The notes below the pieces were generated by a model. That model was not told the origin of the DNA. It saw only the letters and a list, made by a program, of their open reading frames with translations, and ran no database searches. Shown here piece after piece: positions 54,064 to 64,000 of a DNA stretch of 64,000 nt. Where the stretch lies: contig NZ_LZMC01000055.1 in the NCBI RefSeq assembly GCF_001668615.1, positions 124,001 through 188,000 of the forward strand. Reading direction: 5' to 3'. Both the position numbers and the translations under genes were made by a program. This stretch comes from Mycobacterium sp. 1274761.0. Lineage in GTDB: Bacteria; Actinomycetota; Actinomycetes; Mycobacteriales; Mycobacteriaceae. The number at the start of each line of letters is the position of its first letter. Positions within the stretch are counted from its first letter, which is position 1.

Positions 54064-55091
54064 CCTGCGGAGTGGCCCGCGGGCACACGCTCGCCCTCGC
54101 GCGTCGGCCCCGGCGGTGTCCCATCGCCAAATGGTCTGCCACCCAACGCTTCTCGGCCGTGCGGGGTGAGCCAGTTCGACAGGTCGGGGCCCTTCGGGAC
54201 GATGCGGGTCGGGTTGATGTCGGCGTGCACGATGTAGTAATGCTGCTTGATCTGGACGAAGTCGATGGTGTCACCGAACCCGGGCGTCTGGAACAGGTCA
54301 CGGGCATAGGCCCACAGGACGGGCATCTCGGCGAGCTTGCAGCGGTTGCATTTGAAGTGGCCGTGATAGACGGGGTCGAAGCGGGCCAGCGTGGTGAACA
54401 GGCGCACGTCGGCCTCCGTGATCGTGTCGCCGACCAGATACCGTTGACTCTCCAGCCGCTCGGTGAGCCAACCCAGCGCGGTGAACAACCGGTAGTAGGC
54501 CTTGTCGTAGGCCTCTTGTGAGCCGGCGAAGCCGCACCGGTACACGCCGTTGTTGACCTCGGTGTAGATGCGTTGGGCCACTTCGTCGATCTCGTCGCGC
54601 AGCTTTTCGGGATACAACTGCGGCGCGCCGTCGCGCTGATACTGCGTCCACTCGGTCGACAGGTCGAGCGTCATCTGCGCGAAGTCGTTGGTGACGACCT
54701 GTCCGGTCGGCACGTCGACGATCGCCGGCACCGTGATGCCCTTCGGGTAGTCCGGGATACGGGCGAAGTAGGCATCCTGCAACCGCGGGATCTTCAACAC
54801 CGGATCAACGCCGCCGGGGTCGAGGTCGAACGTCCAGCTGCGCTCGTCGTGCGTAGGGCCGCAGAAACCGATGGACAACACATCTTCCAGCCCGAGCAGC
54901 CTGCGCACGATGATCGCCCGGTTGGCCCACGGGCACGCCCGCGCGACGATCAGCCGGTAGCGCCCCGGCTCGACGGGGTAGCCGTCGCGCCCGTCCTCAT
55001 CCTTTTCTGCTCCTCGCGTGCGCGCCGTGATACGCGTGGTGATGTAGTCGGTGTCGCGGTTGAAGTCGCCGCCGCTGGAGACATAGGCCAT
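54060..55091 (-). CDS. Glutathionyl-hydroquinone reductase-type (Xi class GST-like) protein
   Basis: The 343-residue protein matches the Xi class: RYRLIVARACPWANRAIIVRRLLGLED with the catalytic C53, then a C-terminal helical domain with TEVNNGVYRCGFAGSQEAYDKAYYRLF and RYLVGDTITEADVRLFTTLARFD. Mycobacteria use mycothiol instead of glutathione, so it may reduce mycothiol conjugates. Between ITTRIT and DGRDGYPVEP there are about 11 extra residues, ARTRGAEKDE, whose DNA resembles the 27-bp repeat elsewhere in the window. It overlaps the convergent DUF2771 gene by four bases. Confidence 0.87.
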   Translation of the reverse strand: MAYVSSGGDFNRDTDYITTRITARTRGAEKDEDGRDGYPVEPGRYRLIVARACPWANRAIIVRRLLGLEDVLSIGFCGPTHDERSWTFDLDPGGVDPVLKIPRLQDAYFARIPDYPKGITVPAIVDVPTGQVVTNDFAQMTLDLSTEWTQYQRDGAPQLYPEKLRDEIDEVAQRIYTEVNNGVYRCGFAGSQEAYDKAYYRLFTALGWLTERLESQRYLVGDTITEADVRLFTTLARFDPVYHGHFKCNRCKLAEMPVLWAYARDLFQTPGFGDTIDFVQIKQHYYIVHADINPTRIVPKGPDLSNWLTPHGREALGGRPFGDGTPPGPTREGERVPAGHSAG

Positions 55092-55122
55092 GTCACCAGC
55101 ATGCCCCTCGTTCGCGTCCGGC

Positions 55123-55533
55123 CTAGCCGTCGAGTTCGCGGGCGACGGCGCGCACCACTTCGGAGACCCGCCGCGCGACCTTACGGTCGGGGTAGCGACC
55201 CTTGCGCAGTTCGGGCTGCACCGCGCTCTCCAGCAGCGTGATCATGTCCTCGACCATGCCGTGCAACTCGTCGGGCGTGTGCTTGTGTTCGGCGGCGGCG
55301 GCCTCGCGGCGCGTGCGGGTCACGCTGGGCGGCGGCTCGAGCACCTTCACGCTCAACGCCTGCGGCCCACGGCGTCCGGCGGCCATGCCGAATTCGACAC
55401 GCTGGCCGGCTTTCAGCCCTTCAACGCCGGCAGGCAACGCCGAAGACCGGACGTAGACGTCCTCGCCTTCCTCCTGCGACAGAAAGCCGAAACCCTTCTC
55501 GGCGTCGTACCACTTCACCCGGCCGGTCGGCAC
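55123..55533 (-). CDS. cspB: Cold-shock-domain protein CspB type with C-terminal extension
   Basis: The 136-residue protein has a cold-shock domain at residues 1-67 ([31 protein letters not shown]) that binds single-stranded RNA or DNA, and a charged helical C-terminal extension of about 65 residues. It matches Rv0871 in length. Start GTG 55533 fits the first strand of the domain. Its leader has a 7-bp stem hairpin at 55582-55607, which may help cold-dependent control. Confidence 0.9.
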   Translation of the reverse strand: MPTGRVKWYDAEKGFGFLSQEEGEDVYVRSSALPAGVEGLKAGQRVEFGMAAGRRGPQALSVKVLEPPPSVTRTRREAAAAEHKHTPDELHGMVEDMITLLESAVQPELRKGRYPDRKVARRVSEVVRAVARELDG

Positions 55534-55581
55534 TGCACTCACCTGCTCATAGTCTCGAAAGAACTTCACCAACAAACGAAA

Positions 55582-55607
55582 GCGTCCCGCCTTTTCCGCA
55601 GGGACGC
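55582..55607 (-). promoter_or_regulatory. Hairpin in the cspB upstream region
   Basis: The arms GCGTCCC (55582-55588) and GGGACGC (55601-55607) can form a perfect 7-bp stem with a 12-base loop. It lies about 50 bases upstream of the cspB start and could be part of the mRNA leader or a promoter operator. Confidence 0.4.
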
Positions 55608-55687
55608 GCTGTGCTGATCCTACTCGGAGCCTGCACCGACCAGCACCCCCATTACTAGGTAGTCTTGATGCACCGCTGGAGGAAGAG

Positions 55688-56104
55688 ATGCGCCTGATCC
55701 TGAACATCATTTGGTTGGTCTTCGGCGGCCTCTGGCTGGCGCTGGGCTACCTGCTGGCGGCGCTCATCTGCTTCGTCCTGATCATCACCATCCCGTTCGG
55801 TTTCGCGTCGCTGCGCATCGCCTCCTACGCGCTGTGGCCGTTCGGCCGCACGGTCATCGACAAACCGGGGACCCGGCCCGGCGCGCTGATCGGCAACATC
55901 ATCTGGGTGCTGCTGTTCGGCATCTGGCTGGCCATCGGGCACATCGTCTCGGCCGTGGCGATGGCGGTGACCATCATCGGCATCCCGCTGGCGCTGGCCA
56001 ACCTCAAGCTGATCCCCGTCTCCCTGGTGCCGCTGGGCAAGGAGATCGTGCCCAGTGATCAGACACGTGCTGTGTCCTCAGACTCTTCGCGAGCCGCCGC
56101 ATGA
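55688..56104 (+). CDS. YccF family membrane protein (Rv0870c type)
   Basis: The 138-residue protein has two YccF repeats: [50 protein letters not shown] and a second copy [41 protein letters not shown]. There are about four helices. YccF proteins are inner-membrane proteins of unknown function. ATG 55688 follows GGAGGAAGAG. The stop overlaps the moaA start (ATGA), so it is coupled to molybdopterin genes, which may be only positional. Confidence 0.87.
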   Translation: MRLILNIIWLVFGGLWLALGYLLAALICFVLIITIPFGFASLRIASYALWPFGRTVIDKPGTRPGALIGNIIWVLLFGIWLAIGHIVSAVAMAVTIIGIPLALANLKLIPVSLVPLGKEIVPSDQTRAVSSDSSRAAA

Positions 56105-57153
56105 CCGTCACCGCACTCGGCGTCCCGTCGGTGCTGCGGTCCGTCGGACCGGCGCCGGCGGACGGGCCGCTGATCGACACCTACGGCCGCGTCGCCACCG
56201 ATCTGCGGGTGTCGCTGACCGACCGCTGCAACCTGCGCTGCACCTACTGCATGCCCGCCGAGGGCCTCGACTGGATGCCCGGTGGCGAGCTGCTGACCGT
56301 CGACGAGCTCACCCGGTTGATGCGCATCGCGGTGACCCGCCTCGGCGTCACCCGCGTGCGCTTCACGGGCGGCGAGCCGCTGCTGGTCAAACGCCTCGAC
56401 GACGTCATCGCGGCCACCGCCTCGTTGCGACCGCGTCCCGAAATCACATTGACCACCAACGGAATTGGCCTGGACCGACGGGCGGCGGCCCTGAAGCGGG
56501 CAGGGCTGAACCGGATCAACGTCTCGCTGGACACCGTCGATGCCGAGCACTTCACCCGCATCACGCGCCGCGACCGACTGGCCGACGTCCTTGCTGGCCT
56601 CGCCGCGGCACATCGGGCCGGTTTGCGCCCGGTGAAGGTCAACGCCGTGCTCGACCCGGCGACGGGCCTCGACGATGCGGTGTCGCTGCTGCGGTTCTGC
56701 CTCGACCACGACTACCAGCTCCGGATCATCGAGCAGATGCCGTTGGACGCCGGGCATCAGTGGTCGCGGCGCACGACCCTCGGCGCCGACGATGTGCTGG
56801 CCGGCCTGCGACGGCACTTCACCTTGACACCGGATCCCGCTCCGCGCGGTTCGGCGCCCGCACAACTGTGGCTCGTCGACGGCGGACCGGCGACGGTGGG
56901 CATCATCGCTTCCGTCTCGCACGCGTTCTGCGCGGACTGCGACCGCACCCGGCTGACCGCTGACGGCCAGGTGCGCAGCTGCCTGTTCTCGCGTGAGGAG
57001 ACCGACCTGCGCGGCCTGATGCGCGCGGGCGCCGACGACGACGCCGTCGAGGCCGCCTGGCGCGCCGCCATGTGGGCCAAGCCGGCCGGCCACGGCATCA
57101 ACGATCCCGGCTTCGTGCAGCCCGACCGACCGATGAGCGCGATCGGCGGGTGA
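56101..57153 (+). CDS. moaA: GTP 3',8-cyclase MoaA (molybdenum cofactor)
   Basis: The 350-residue protein is a radical SAM enzyme: C43-x3-C47-x2-C50 binds the SAM iron-sulfur cluster; FTGGEPLLV and a C-terminal second cluster motif FCADCDRTRL...SC follow, with the conserved GG end (SAIGG). It converts GTP to 3',8-cyclo-GTP with MoaC, the first step of molybdenum cofactor synthesis. It matches MoaA2. The start is ATG 56101, four bases inside the YccF gene. moaD follows with a GTGA overlap. Confidence 0.93.
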   Translation: MTVTALGVPSVLRSVGPAPADGPLIDTYGRVATDLRVSLTDRCNLRCTYCMPAEGLDWMPGGELLTVDELTRLMRIAVTRLGVTRVRFTGGEPLLVKRLDDVIAATASLRPRPEITLTTNGIGLDRRAAALKRAGLNRINVSLDTVDAEHFTRITRRDRLADVLAGLAAAHRAGLRPVKVNAVLDPATGLDDAVSLLRFCLDHDYQLRIIEQMPLDAGHQWSRRTTLGADDVLAGLRRHFTLTPDPAPRGSAPAQLWLVDGGPATVGIIASVSHAFCADCDRTRLTADGQVRSCLFSREETDLRGLMRAGADDDAVEAAWRAAMWAKPAGHGINDPGFVQPDRPMSAIGG

Positions 57154-57425
57154 CGACGATGGAGACGACGACGGCGATCCAGCTGAGCGTCCGTTATTTC
57201 GCTGGCGCCCGGGCGGCAGCGGGTGTCGAGACAGAAGCGCTGCGCGTGCCACCGGGCACCAGCGTCGCGGCGCTCGTCGAAACCCTTGCGGCGCGCGGTC
57301 CCGAGTTCGCCCGCGTGCTGCGCCGGTGTTCGTTTCTGTGCGACGGGATTGCGGTGCGCGACGAGACGAAGCCGCTGACCGACGGCCAGACAATCGATGT
57401 GCTGCCGCCTTTCGCCGGCGGCTAA
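57150..57425 (+). CDS. moaD: MoaD-type molybdopterin synthase small subunit
   Basis: The 91-residue protein has a ubiquitin-like fold and ends in the required GG (LPPFAGG): VRYFAGARAAAGVETEALRVPPGTSVAALVE and RRCSFLCDGIAVRD. It carries sulfur to the MoaE subunit. GTG 57150 overlaps the moaA stop; ATG 57159 is also possible. It matches MoaD2. moaE lies on the far side of rpfA on the other strand. Confidence 0.9.
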   Translation: MTTMETTTAIQLSVRYFAGARAAAGVETEALRVPPGTSVAALVETLAARGPEFARVLRRCSFLCDGIAVRDETKPLTDGQTIDVLPPFAGG

Positions 57426-57426
57426 C

Positions 57427-57442
57427 CGTGATTTGCATCACA
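57427..57442 (+). promoter_or_regulatory. CRP-like site upstream of rpfA
   Basis: CGTGA-TTTGCA-TCACA matches the CRP consensus TGTGA-N6-TCACA with one mismatch. In M. tuberculosis, the CRP protein Rv3676 activates rpfA. The site is about 420 bases upstream of the rpfA start codon, but the long leader places it nearer the likely promoter. Confidence 0.65.
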
Positions 57443-57675
57443 TAACGAAATGATCACGACCGGCCTGCTGCGCGCTGTGAGGACGGTATCCGCCTCGGAA
57501 TCCCCGCGAATCCAGCGGTTTTAGAACGCTATTAGGATTTGCCGACCCTCGAAACGCCCGACTCGCCAGAAAATGACGACAACGCGGCGAACCGTTATGT
57601 TCTTCCGCAAGCCAGTCGACCCTAATCGACTAGCCCTTCCTGTCCGATCGCGCCGAGCTCCATCCATCGGGCAGG
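57443..57675 (+). promoter_or_regulatory. rpfA promoter and 5' leader before the riboswitch
   Basis: This 233-base stretch has no ORF of note. AT-rich words such as TTTTAGAACGCTATTAGGATTTGC near 57520-57543 could include a -10 element; a start site cannot be fixed from sequence. It connects the CRP-like site and the riboswitch. Confidence 0.4.
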
Positions 57676-59065
<1,390 letters not shown>

Positions 59066-59074
59066 TCGGTCCGC

Positions 59075-59503
59075 TTAAGCCGAACCGACCCATTCGTCGG
59101 CGCCGTCGGCGAAGAACTGGTGTTTCCACACCGGCAAGCGCGCCTTGACGGTGTCTACCAACCGTGCGCAGGTGTCGAACGCCGCCTGCCGGTGATCGGC
59201 GGCGACGGCGGCCACCAATGCGGCGTCACCGATTTCCAGCGCGCCGATGCGGTGGCTGACGGCGATGGCGCGCACACCCGCGCAGTCGGCGGCGATCTCG
59301 GCGGCCACCTCGGAGAGGGTCTGCGCAGCCGTCGGGTGAGCCGAATACTCCAGCCGGGTGACGGCGCGCCCGCCGTCGTGATCGCGGACGACACCGGCGA
59401 AGCCGACGACGGCGCCGGCGGCCTGATGCGCGACCATGACCTCGTGCTCGGCGAGCTCAATGGTGTGCTCGGTGAGATCGGCGCGCAGCACGATCGCGGT
59501 CAT
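59075..59503 (-). CDS. moaE: Molybdopterin synthase large subunit MoaE
   Basis: The 142-residue protein has the MoaE patterns: [28 protein letters not shown], the [23 protein letters not shown] block and the Lys in [13 protein letters not shown]. It forms molybdopterin synthase with MoaD. Start ATG 59503 overlaps the mog stop (ATGA); a longer reading is in the mog frame. The order moaC-mog-moaE on this strand forms one operon. It converges with rpfA. Confidence 0.92.
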   Translation of the reverse strand: MTAIVLRADLTEHTIELAEHEVMVAHQAAGAVVGFAGVVRDHDGGRAVTRLEYSAHPTAAQTLSEVAAEIAADCAGVRAIAVSHRIGALEIGDAALVAAVAADHRQAAFDTCARLVDTVKARLPVWKHQFFADGADEWVGSA

Positions 59504-60000
59504 TGCGAATGATCCTTGCCCGCGAGCTGATCCAGCGCGTGGTCGAGGACATCGTCGAGGACACCGAGGCCGTCTTTCACGCCGCCGGTCGAGCCCGGCA
59601 GATTGACGATCAACGTGCCCGCCCGTACCCCGCACACGCCGCGTGACAGCACGGATGTCGGCACGTCCGGCAGCCCCGACCGCCGGATCGCGTCGGCCAG
59701 ACCCTGGATCTGGTAGTCAACGACGCTGGCGGTGGCATCCGCAGTGCCGTCGGTCGGTGAAATGCCGGTGCCGCCGGAGGTGATGATGACGGCGGGGCGC
59801 TGCTCCAATGCGGCGTGCAGTGCCTGGGGCACCGAGCTGCCGTCGGGCACCACCGTCTGCGGCGGCACATCGAAACCGCGCTGGGTCAACCAGTCGACGA
59901 TGAGCGGGCCGGTGCGGTCGGCGTACACGCCCGCGGCTGCCCGCGTCGAGGTGATGATCACGCGCGCCGTCCGCGATGTCCGCGATGTCCGCGATGTCAT
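59500..60000 (-). CDS. mog: Molybdopterin adenylyltransferase Mog-type
   Basis: The 166-residue protein has the MoaB/Mog fold: [21 protein letters not shown] (GGTG motif) and [21 protein letters not shown]. It activates molybdopterin with ATP before metal insertion. The N-terminus [14 protein letters not shown] comes from three perfect 9-bp repeats at 59971-59997; such a repeat could vary in number among strains. Start ATG 60000 overlaps the moaC stop (ATGA). Confidence 0.9.
   Translation of the reverse strand: MTSRTSRTSRTARVIITSTRAAAGVYADRTGPLIVDWLTQRGFDVPPQTVVPDGSSVPQALHAALEQRPAVIITSGGTGISPTDGTADATASVVDYQIQGLADAIRRSGLPDVPTSVLSRGVCGVRAGTLIVNLPGSTGGVKDGLGVLDDVLDHALDQLAGKDHSQ
59971..59997 (-). 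repeat. Three perfect 9-bp repeats at the start of mog
   Basis: The word CCGCGATGT occurs three times in a row on the plus strand and encodes T-S-R repeats in the Mog N-terminus. The length changes the protein by three residues per unit. Confidence 0.85.
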
Positions 60001-60479
60001 CGTGTCCACGTTCCCGTCTTGCCGCCCTCTTTGCGCATCACCTGAATGTCGTCGATGCTTGCCGCGGGGTCGACGGCCTTGAGCATGTCGTAGAGCGTCA
60101 GCGCCGCCACGCTGACGGCCGTCAGCGCCTCCATCTCCACGCCGGTACGGTCGGTGCTGCGCACGGTCGCGGTGATGCCCACTTCGGCCTCACCGATCTC
60201 GAAGTCCACGTCCACCCCGGTCAACGCCAGCTGATGACACAGCGGAATCAGGTCGCTGGTGCGCTTGGCCGCCAGGATGCCTGCGATGCGGGCGGTGGCC
60301 AGCGCGTCCCCTTTGGGCAGTCCGCCGGCGGCGATGAGGGCGACGACGTCAGGCCGCGTGCGCAGCACGCCCGCCGCGACCGCGGTGCGTGAAGTGGCGT
60401 CCTTGGCCGTGACGTCGACCATGTGGGCCGCACCCGATTCGTCGAGGTGCGACAGCCGGCCGCGATCGGCGTCGGCCAC
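59997..60479 (-). CDS. moaC: Cyclic pyranopterin monophosphate synthase MoaC
   Basis: The 160-residue protein has the MoaC motifs: [18 protein letters not shown], the [29 protein letters not shown] block, [23 protein letters not shown] and the final MRKEGGKTG. It works with MoaA to make cyclic pyranopterin monophosphate. The start is GTG 60479, three bases after the stop of the small acidic gene. moaC, mog and moaE overlap each other by ATGA. Confidence 0.93.
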   Translation of the reverse strand: MADADRGRLSHLDESGAAHMVDVTAKDATSRTAVAAGVLRTRPDVVALIAAGGLPKGDALATARIAGILAAKRTSDLIPLCHQLALTGVDVDFEIGEAEVGITATVRSTDRTGVEMEALTAVSVAALTLYDMLKAVDPAASIDDIQVMRKEGGKTGTWTR

Positions 60480-60481
60480 CG

Positions 60482-60670
60482 TTACCTGTTGACGACGGTG
60501 ACTGGGTGGCAGTACGGCAGATCCTCGGAAGGCAGCGGGAAGGTCAGGTCGCCGTAGGGCGACAGCGCCCCGGTCCGGTCTGCGGCCAACTCACTCACCG
60601 CGTGATCATGTTCGCCGTCGGTGGCCGGCCATCCGTTGTCGACATAGCGGTTTTTCTTCTTATCTGCCAC
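60482..60670 (-). CDS. Conserved small acidic protein (Rv0863 type)
   Basis: The 62-residue protein starts with a basic segment ([22 protein letters not shown]) and ends [18 protein letters not shown]. It matches the Rv0863 position, but Rv0863 is annotated longer. The start is GTG 60670 or GTG 60676. It is 2 bases upstream of moaC, so it is in that operon. No function is known. Confidence 0.7.
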   Translation of the reverse strand: MADKKKNRYVDNGWPATDGEHDHAVSELAADRTGALSPYGDLTFPLPSEDLPYCHPVTVVNR

Positions 60671-60762
60671 GCCCACATTGTGGCAGGCGACGCGACCCGG
60701 TGCGACACCGGCGCGGACGCGACGAGCGGCAGGCACAGAAGCCTGCTTTACGCTGGTCAGTA

Positions 60763-63015
60763 ATGTCCGAACACACCCCGGGCGCCCCGTTGGGCGCCTG
60801 GCTTGCCGATTTGCCTGACGAGCGGCTGATCCGGCTGCTGGAGCTGCGGCCGGACCTGACCCAGCCGCCACCGGGCAGCATCGCGGCGCTGGCCGCCCGG
60901 GCGCAGGCCCGGCAGTCGGTCAAGGCCGCCACCGACGAACTGGACTTCCTGCACCTGGCCGTGCTCGACGCGCTGCTGACGCTGCACGCGGAGACGACGC
61001 CGGTGCCGCTGACAAAACTGACCGCGCTGATCGGTGACCGGGTCGACGAGGAGGCGATCGCCGCCGCCGTGGACAACCTGCGCGAGCGGGCGCTGGTGTG
61101 GGGCGACCCCGAGGTCAGGGTCGCCGCGGAGGCGTCGGCCGGGCTGCCCTGGTATCCGGGCCAGGCGGTGCTCGAGGGCGCCGAATACGTCGGCGAGCAG
61201 ATCGCCGACCGGCTCGCCGACGTCGATGAGGCCCAGCGCGATCTGCTGCGTCGGCTGACGGAGGGCTCGCCGATGGGCCGCACCAGGGACGCGGCGCCTG
61301 GCACACCGCCCGACCGCCCCGTGCAGCGGCTGCTGTCGGCGGGCTTGCTGCGGCAGGTCGACGAGGAAACCGTGATCCTGCCCCGGCTCGTCGGCCAGGC
61401 GCTGCGCGGTGAGGTGCCCGGCCCGGTCGAGCTGACCCCACCCGACCCGGTCGTGTCGACGACCACCGCCGCCGACGTCGACGCGGTTGCCGCTGGTGCG
61501 GTCATCGACCTGCTGCGTGAAGTGGACGTGATGATCGAAACCCTCGGCGCCACACCGGTTCCCGAACTCCGCAGCGGCGGCCTCGGTGTACGTGACGTCA
61601 AGCGGCTGACGAAGATTACCGGCGTCGACGAGCGCCGACTGGGCCTGATCCTCGAGTTATCGGCGGCCGCGGGGCTGATCGCGGCGGGCTTGCCCGACCC
61701 CGAACCCGACGACGCCGGAGGCGGCCCGTATTGGGCGCCGACCGTGGCGGCGGACCGGTTCGTCGAGGCCCCGGTGGCAACGAGATGGCACCTGCTCGCC
61801 GCCACATGGCTGGACCTGGCCGCCCGGCCTGCCCTGATCGGGGGTCGCGGTCCGGACGGCAAACCCTATGCGGCACTGTCTGATTCGTTGTACTCGACGG
61901 CCGCCCCGCTGGACCGCCGGCTGCTGCTGAGTGTGCTCGCCGACCTGCCGGCCGGCGCGGGTGTCGACGCCGCCGAGGCATCCAAGGCGATGATCTGGCG
62001 GCGCCCCCGGTGGGCGGTGCGGCTCCAGCCGCAGCCGGTCGGCGACTTGCTGACCGAGGCCCACACCCTCGGTATCGCCGGCCGCGGCGCGATCACCAGT
62101 CCCGGCCGCAAGCTGCTGTCCGGCGACGCCGACGCGGTCGACGCGATGGCGCGCGCGTTGCCGGATCCCATCGACCATTTCCTGCTTCAGGCCGACCTCA
62201 CCGTGATCGTGCCCGGCCCGCTCGAACGCAACCTCGCCGAACAACTGGCGTCGGTCGCGACGGTCGAATCGGCGGGCGCGGCGATGGTGTACCGAATCAG
62301 CGAGCCGTCGATCCGGCGGGCACTGGACACCGGCCGCACCGCCAGCGAGTTGCATGCGCTGTTCGAGCGCCACTCGAAAACCCCTGTGCCGCAGGGACTG
62401 ACCTACCTGATCGACGATGTGGCGCGCAGGCACGGACAGCTGCGCGTCGGGATGGCCGCCTCGTTCGTCCGCTGTGAGGATCCTGCGCTGTTGACCCAAG
62501 CGGTCGCATCGTCGGCCGCCGTACCGCTCGAGCTGCGCCTGCTCGCTCCCACCGTCGCGGTATCCCAGGCGCCGATCTCGGAGGTGCTTGCCGCACTGCG
62601 CACCGCGGGTTTCGCGCCCGCAGCCGAAGACTCGACCGGCGCGATCGTCGACATCCGCGCCCGAGGGATGCGGGTGCCGGTCCCCACCCATCGCCGGGTG
62701 CCGCGGCAACCGGCGCCGCCGACGGGCCAGACGCTCGGCGCCATCGTCGCGGTACTGCGCAAGGTGGCCGCCCAGCCCTTCGCCAACATGCGGATCGACC
62801 CGGCGGTGGCCATCTCCGAGCTGCAGGAGGCGGCCCGGCTGCAGAGCTCGGTGGTGATCGGCTACGTCGACGCCGCCGGCGTGGCCACCCAGCGGGTGGT
62901 GGCGCCTATCAGCATCCGCGGCGGGCAGCTGACGGCGTGGGATCCGGCCACCGGCCGCGTGCGCGACTTCGCCATTCATCGGGTCACGTCGGTGGTCTCC
63001 GCCGACCCGGGATAA
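60763..63015 (+). CDS. Helicase-associated protein with C-terminal WYL-like domain (Rv0862c type)
   Basis: The 750-residue protein resembles Rv0862c and the Helicase_C_3 (XPB/Ssl2 N-terminal-like) group. The first 230 residues are helical, with winged-helix-like parts; the middle has [19 protein letters not shown], typical of the family. The last 70 residues, [57 protein letters not shown], resemble a WYL ligand-binding domain. It lies upstream of the XPB helicase gene (80-base gap) on the same strand. It probably acts with it in DNA repair. ATG 60763 is the start. Confidence 0.8.
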   Translation: MSEHTPGAPLGAWLADLPDERLIRLLELRPDLTQPPPGSIAALAARAQARQSVKAATDELDFLHLAVLDALLTLHAETTPVPLTKLTALIGDRVDEEAIAAAVDNLRERALVWGDPEVRVAAEASAGLPWYPGQAVLEGAEYVGEQIADRLADVDEAQRDLLRRLTEGSPMGRTRDAAPGTPPDRPVQRLLSAGLLRQVDEETVILPRLVGQALRGEVPGPVELTPPDPVVSTTTAADVDAVAAGAVIDLLREVDVMIETLGATPVPELRSGGLGVRDVKRLTKITGVDERRLGLILELSAAAGLIAAGLPDPEPDDAGGGPYWAPTVAADRFVEAPVATRWHLLAATWLDLAARPALIGGRGPDGKPYAALSDSLYSTAAPLDRRLLLSVLADLPAGAGVDAAEASKAMIWRRPRWAVRLQPQPVGDLLTEAHTLGIAGRGAITSPGRKLLSGDADAVDAMARALPDPIDHFLLQADLTVIVPGPLERNLAEQLASVATVESAGAAMVYRISEPSIRRALDTGRTASELHALFERHSKTPVPQGLTYLIDDVARRHGQLRVGMAASFVRCEDPALLTQAVASSAAVPLELRLLAPTVAVSQAPISEVLAALRTAGFAPAAEDSTGAIVDIRARGMRVPVPTHRRVPRQPAPPTGQTLGAIVAVLRKVAAQPFANMRIDPAVAISELQEAARLQSSVVIGYVDAAGVATQRVVAPISIRGGQLTAWDPATGRVRDFAIHRVTSVVSADPG

Positions 63016-63095
63016 CGGCAAGCCTGACCGTAAAACCGCAGTTCACACCCGCTCGGGACAGCCGACGTCGGCGGCATCGGGATAATGGACGAGTT

Positions 63096-64000
63096 ATGAC
63101 AGACGGCCCCTTGATCGTGCAGTCCGATAAGACGGTGCTGCTCGAAGTCGACCACCAACAAGCCGCTGCAGCGCGCGCGGCCATCGCCCCCTTCGCGGAG
63201 CTGGAACGCGCGCCCGAGCACGTGCACACCTACCGCATCACGCCGCTGGCGTTGTGGAATGCGCGCGCCGCAGGACACGACGCCGAGCAGGTCGTCGACG
63301 CGCTGGTAACCTTCTCCCGCTACGCGGTCCCCCAACCGCTGCTCGTCGACATCGTCGACACCATGGCCCGCTACGGGCGCCTGCAGCTGGTCAAACATCC
63401 CGCCCATGGCCTGACGTTGGTCAGCCTCGACCGCGCCGTGCTCGAAGAGGTGCTGCGCAACAAGAAGATCGCACCGATGCTGGGCGCCCGCATCGACGAC
63501 GACACCGTCGTGGTGCACAACAGCGAGCGTGGCCGGGTCAAACAGATGTTGCTCAAGATCGGCTGGCCCGCAGAGGATCTCGCCGGCTATGTCGACGGCG
63601 AAAAGCACCCCATCAGCCTGGCACAGGACGGCTGGCACCTACGCGACTACCAGGAGATGGCCGCCGAGTCGTTCTGGGAGGGCGGCTCGGGCGTCGTGGT
63701 CCTGCCATGCGGGGCGGGCAAGACGCTCGTCGGCGCTGCGGCGATGGCCAAGGCGGGGGCGACGACGCTGATCCTGGTCACCAACACTGTCGCGGGCAGG
63801 CAGTGGAAACGTGAACTGATCAACAGAACGTCGTTGACCGAGGAGGAGATCGGCGAGTATTCCGGCGAGAAGAAGGAGATTCGCCCCGTCACCATCGCCA
63901 CCTATCAGGTGATCACGCGCCGCACCAAGGGTGAATACCGCCACCTCGAGCTGTTCGACAGCCGCGACTGGGGCCTCATCATCTACGACGAGGTCCATCT
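63096..64000 (+). CDS. ercc3: XPB/ERCC3-type DNA helicase, 3' end cut by window edge
   Basis: The visible 301 residues match the N-terminal half of bacterial XPB (Rv0861c). An N-terminal domain (DKTVLLEVDHQQAAAARAAI, VVVHNSERGRVKQMLLKIGWPAEDLAGY) is followed by helicase motif I LPCGAGKTLV (K209), motif Ia-type ATTLILVTNTVAGRQW and motif II IIYDEVHL at the very end. XPB is a 3'-5' superfamily 2 helicase. The start is ATG 63096. The rest of the protein runs off the right edge. Confidence 0.93.
   Translation, partial: MTDGPLIVQSDKTVLLEVDHQQAAAARAAIAPFAELERAPEHVHTYRITPLALWNARAAGHDAEQVVDALVTFSRYAVPQPLLVDIVDTMARYGRLQLVKHPAHGLTLVSLDRAVLEEVLRNKKIAPMLGARIDDDTVVVHNSERGRVKQMLLKIGWPAEDLAGYVDGEKHPISLAQDGWHLRDYQEMAAESFWEGGSGVVVLPCGAGKTLVGAAAMAKAGATTLILVTNTVAGRQWKRELINRTSLTEEEIGEYSGEKKEIRPVTIATYQVITRRTKGEYRHLELFDSRDWGLIIYDEVH

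Overview
The window is high-GC DNA from a mycobacterium, most likely a rapidly growing Mycolicibacterium-type species. Gene content and order follow the M. tuberculosis block from about Rv0861c to Rv0911. Recognisable members in order are the Rv0910/Rv0909 toxin-antitoxin pair, ctpE, a serine hydrolase, an MBL-fold hydrolase, echA6, accD3, prrA-prrB, the arf (ompATb) operon, gltA2, citA, fprB, serC, sepH, an rRNA methyltransferase, cspB, the moa/mog genes around rpfA, and the XPB helicase. I see no tRNA, rRNA, transposase, integrase, phage gene or CRISPR array. Assignments rest on reading motifs and on remembered family knowledge; no database search was run.

Layout. 1-9 kb is an accessory segment: a GAF-ANTAR regulator cut by the left edge, a carotenoid oxygenase with a tandem HxlR regulator, a small heat-shock gene behind a CIRCE element, an acetyltransferase pair, a cupin, a BKACE-like enzyme, a K+ channel with RCK domains on both sides of the pore, and an amidohydrolase. 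8.9-17 kb is the conserved toxin/antitoxin-ctpE-serine hydrolase-MBL-echA6 run facing accD3. 17-28.5 kb is a second accessory segment: TetR/FAD monooxygenase with clear operators, three ABC exporters, a Gly/Cys-rich membrane protein locus, split chromate transporters and a phospholipase D-like protein. 28.6-34 kb holds prrA-prrB and the arf operon. 34-45 kb holds MarR/MFS, the two citrate synthases, pdxH, and an AurF-like diiron oxygenase with fprB. 45-64 kb is mostly conserved housekeeping: serC, sepH, methyltransferase, MFS, cspB, molybdopterin genes around rpfA, and the helicase pair, the last gene being cut by the right edge.

How the genes work together. Several clusters look functionally coupled. 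gltA2, citA and pdxH serve central metabolism. moaA-moaD and moaE-mog-moaC flank rpfA and serve molybdenum cofactor synthesis. The AurF-like oxygenase sits next to a ferredoxin-fused reductase that could feed it electrons. Two neighbouring ABC half-transporters carry complementary ATP-site defects, as expected of a heterodimer.

The most unusual signals are: (i) a perfect 32-bp triplication between prrA and prrB that makes three identical or near-identical 10-codon ORFs chained by TGATG overlaps; (ii) a related 27-bp duplication across the stop codon of the MBL gene; (iii) a divergent locus with two single-pass membrane proteins ending in near-pure Gly/Cys tails; (iv) an ArfA homologue with no OmpA domain; (v) an HxlR regulator with the same HxxC-x9-CxxC motif in both halves; and (vi) consensus-like CRP sites upstream of aurF-fprB and rpfA, with a probable c-di-AMP riboswitch in the rpfA leader.
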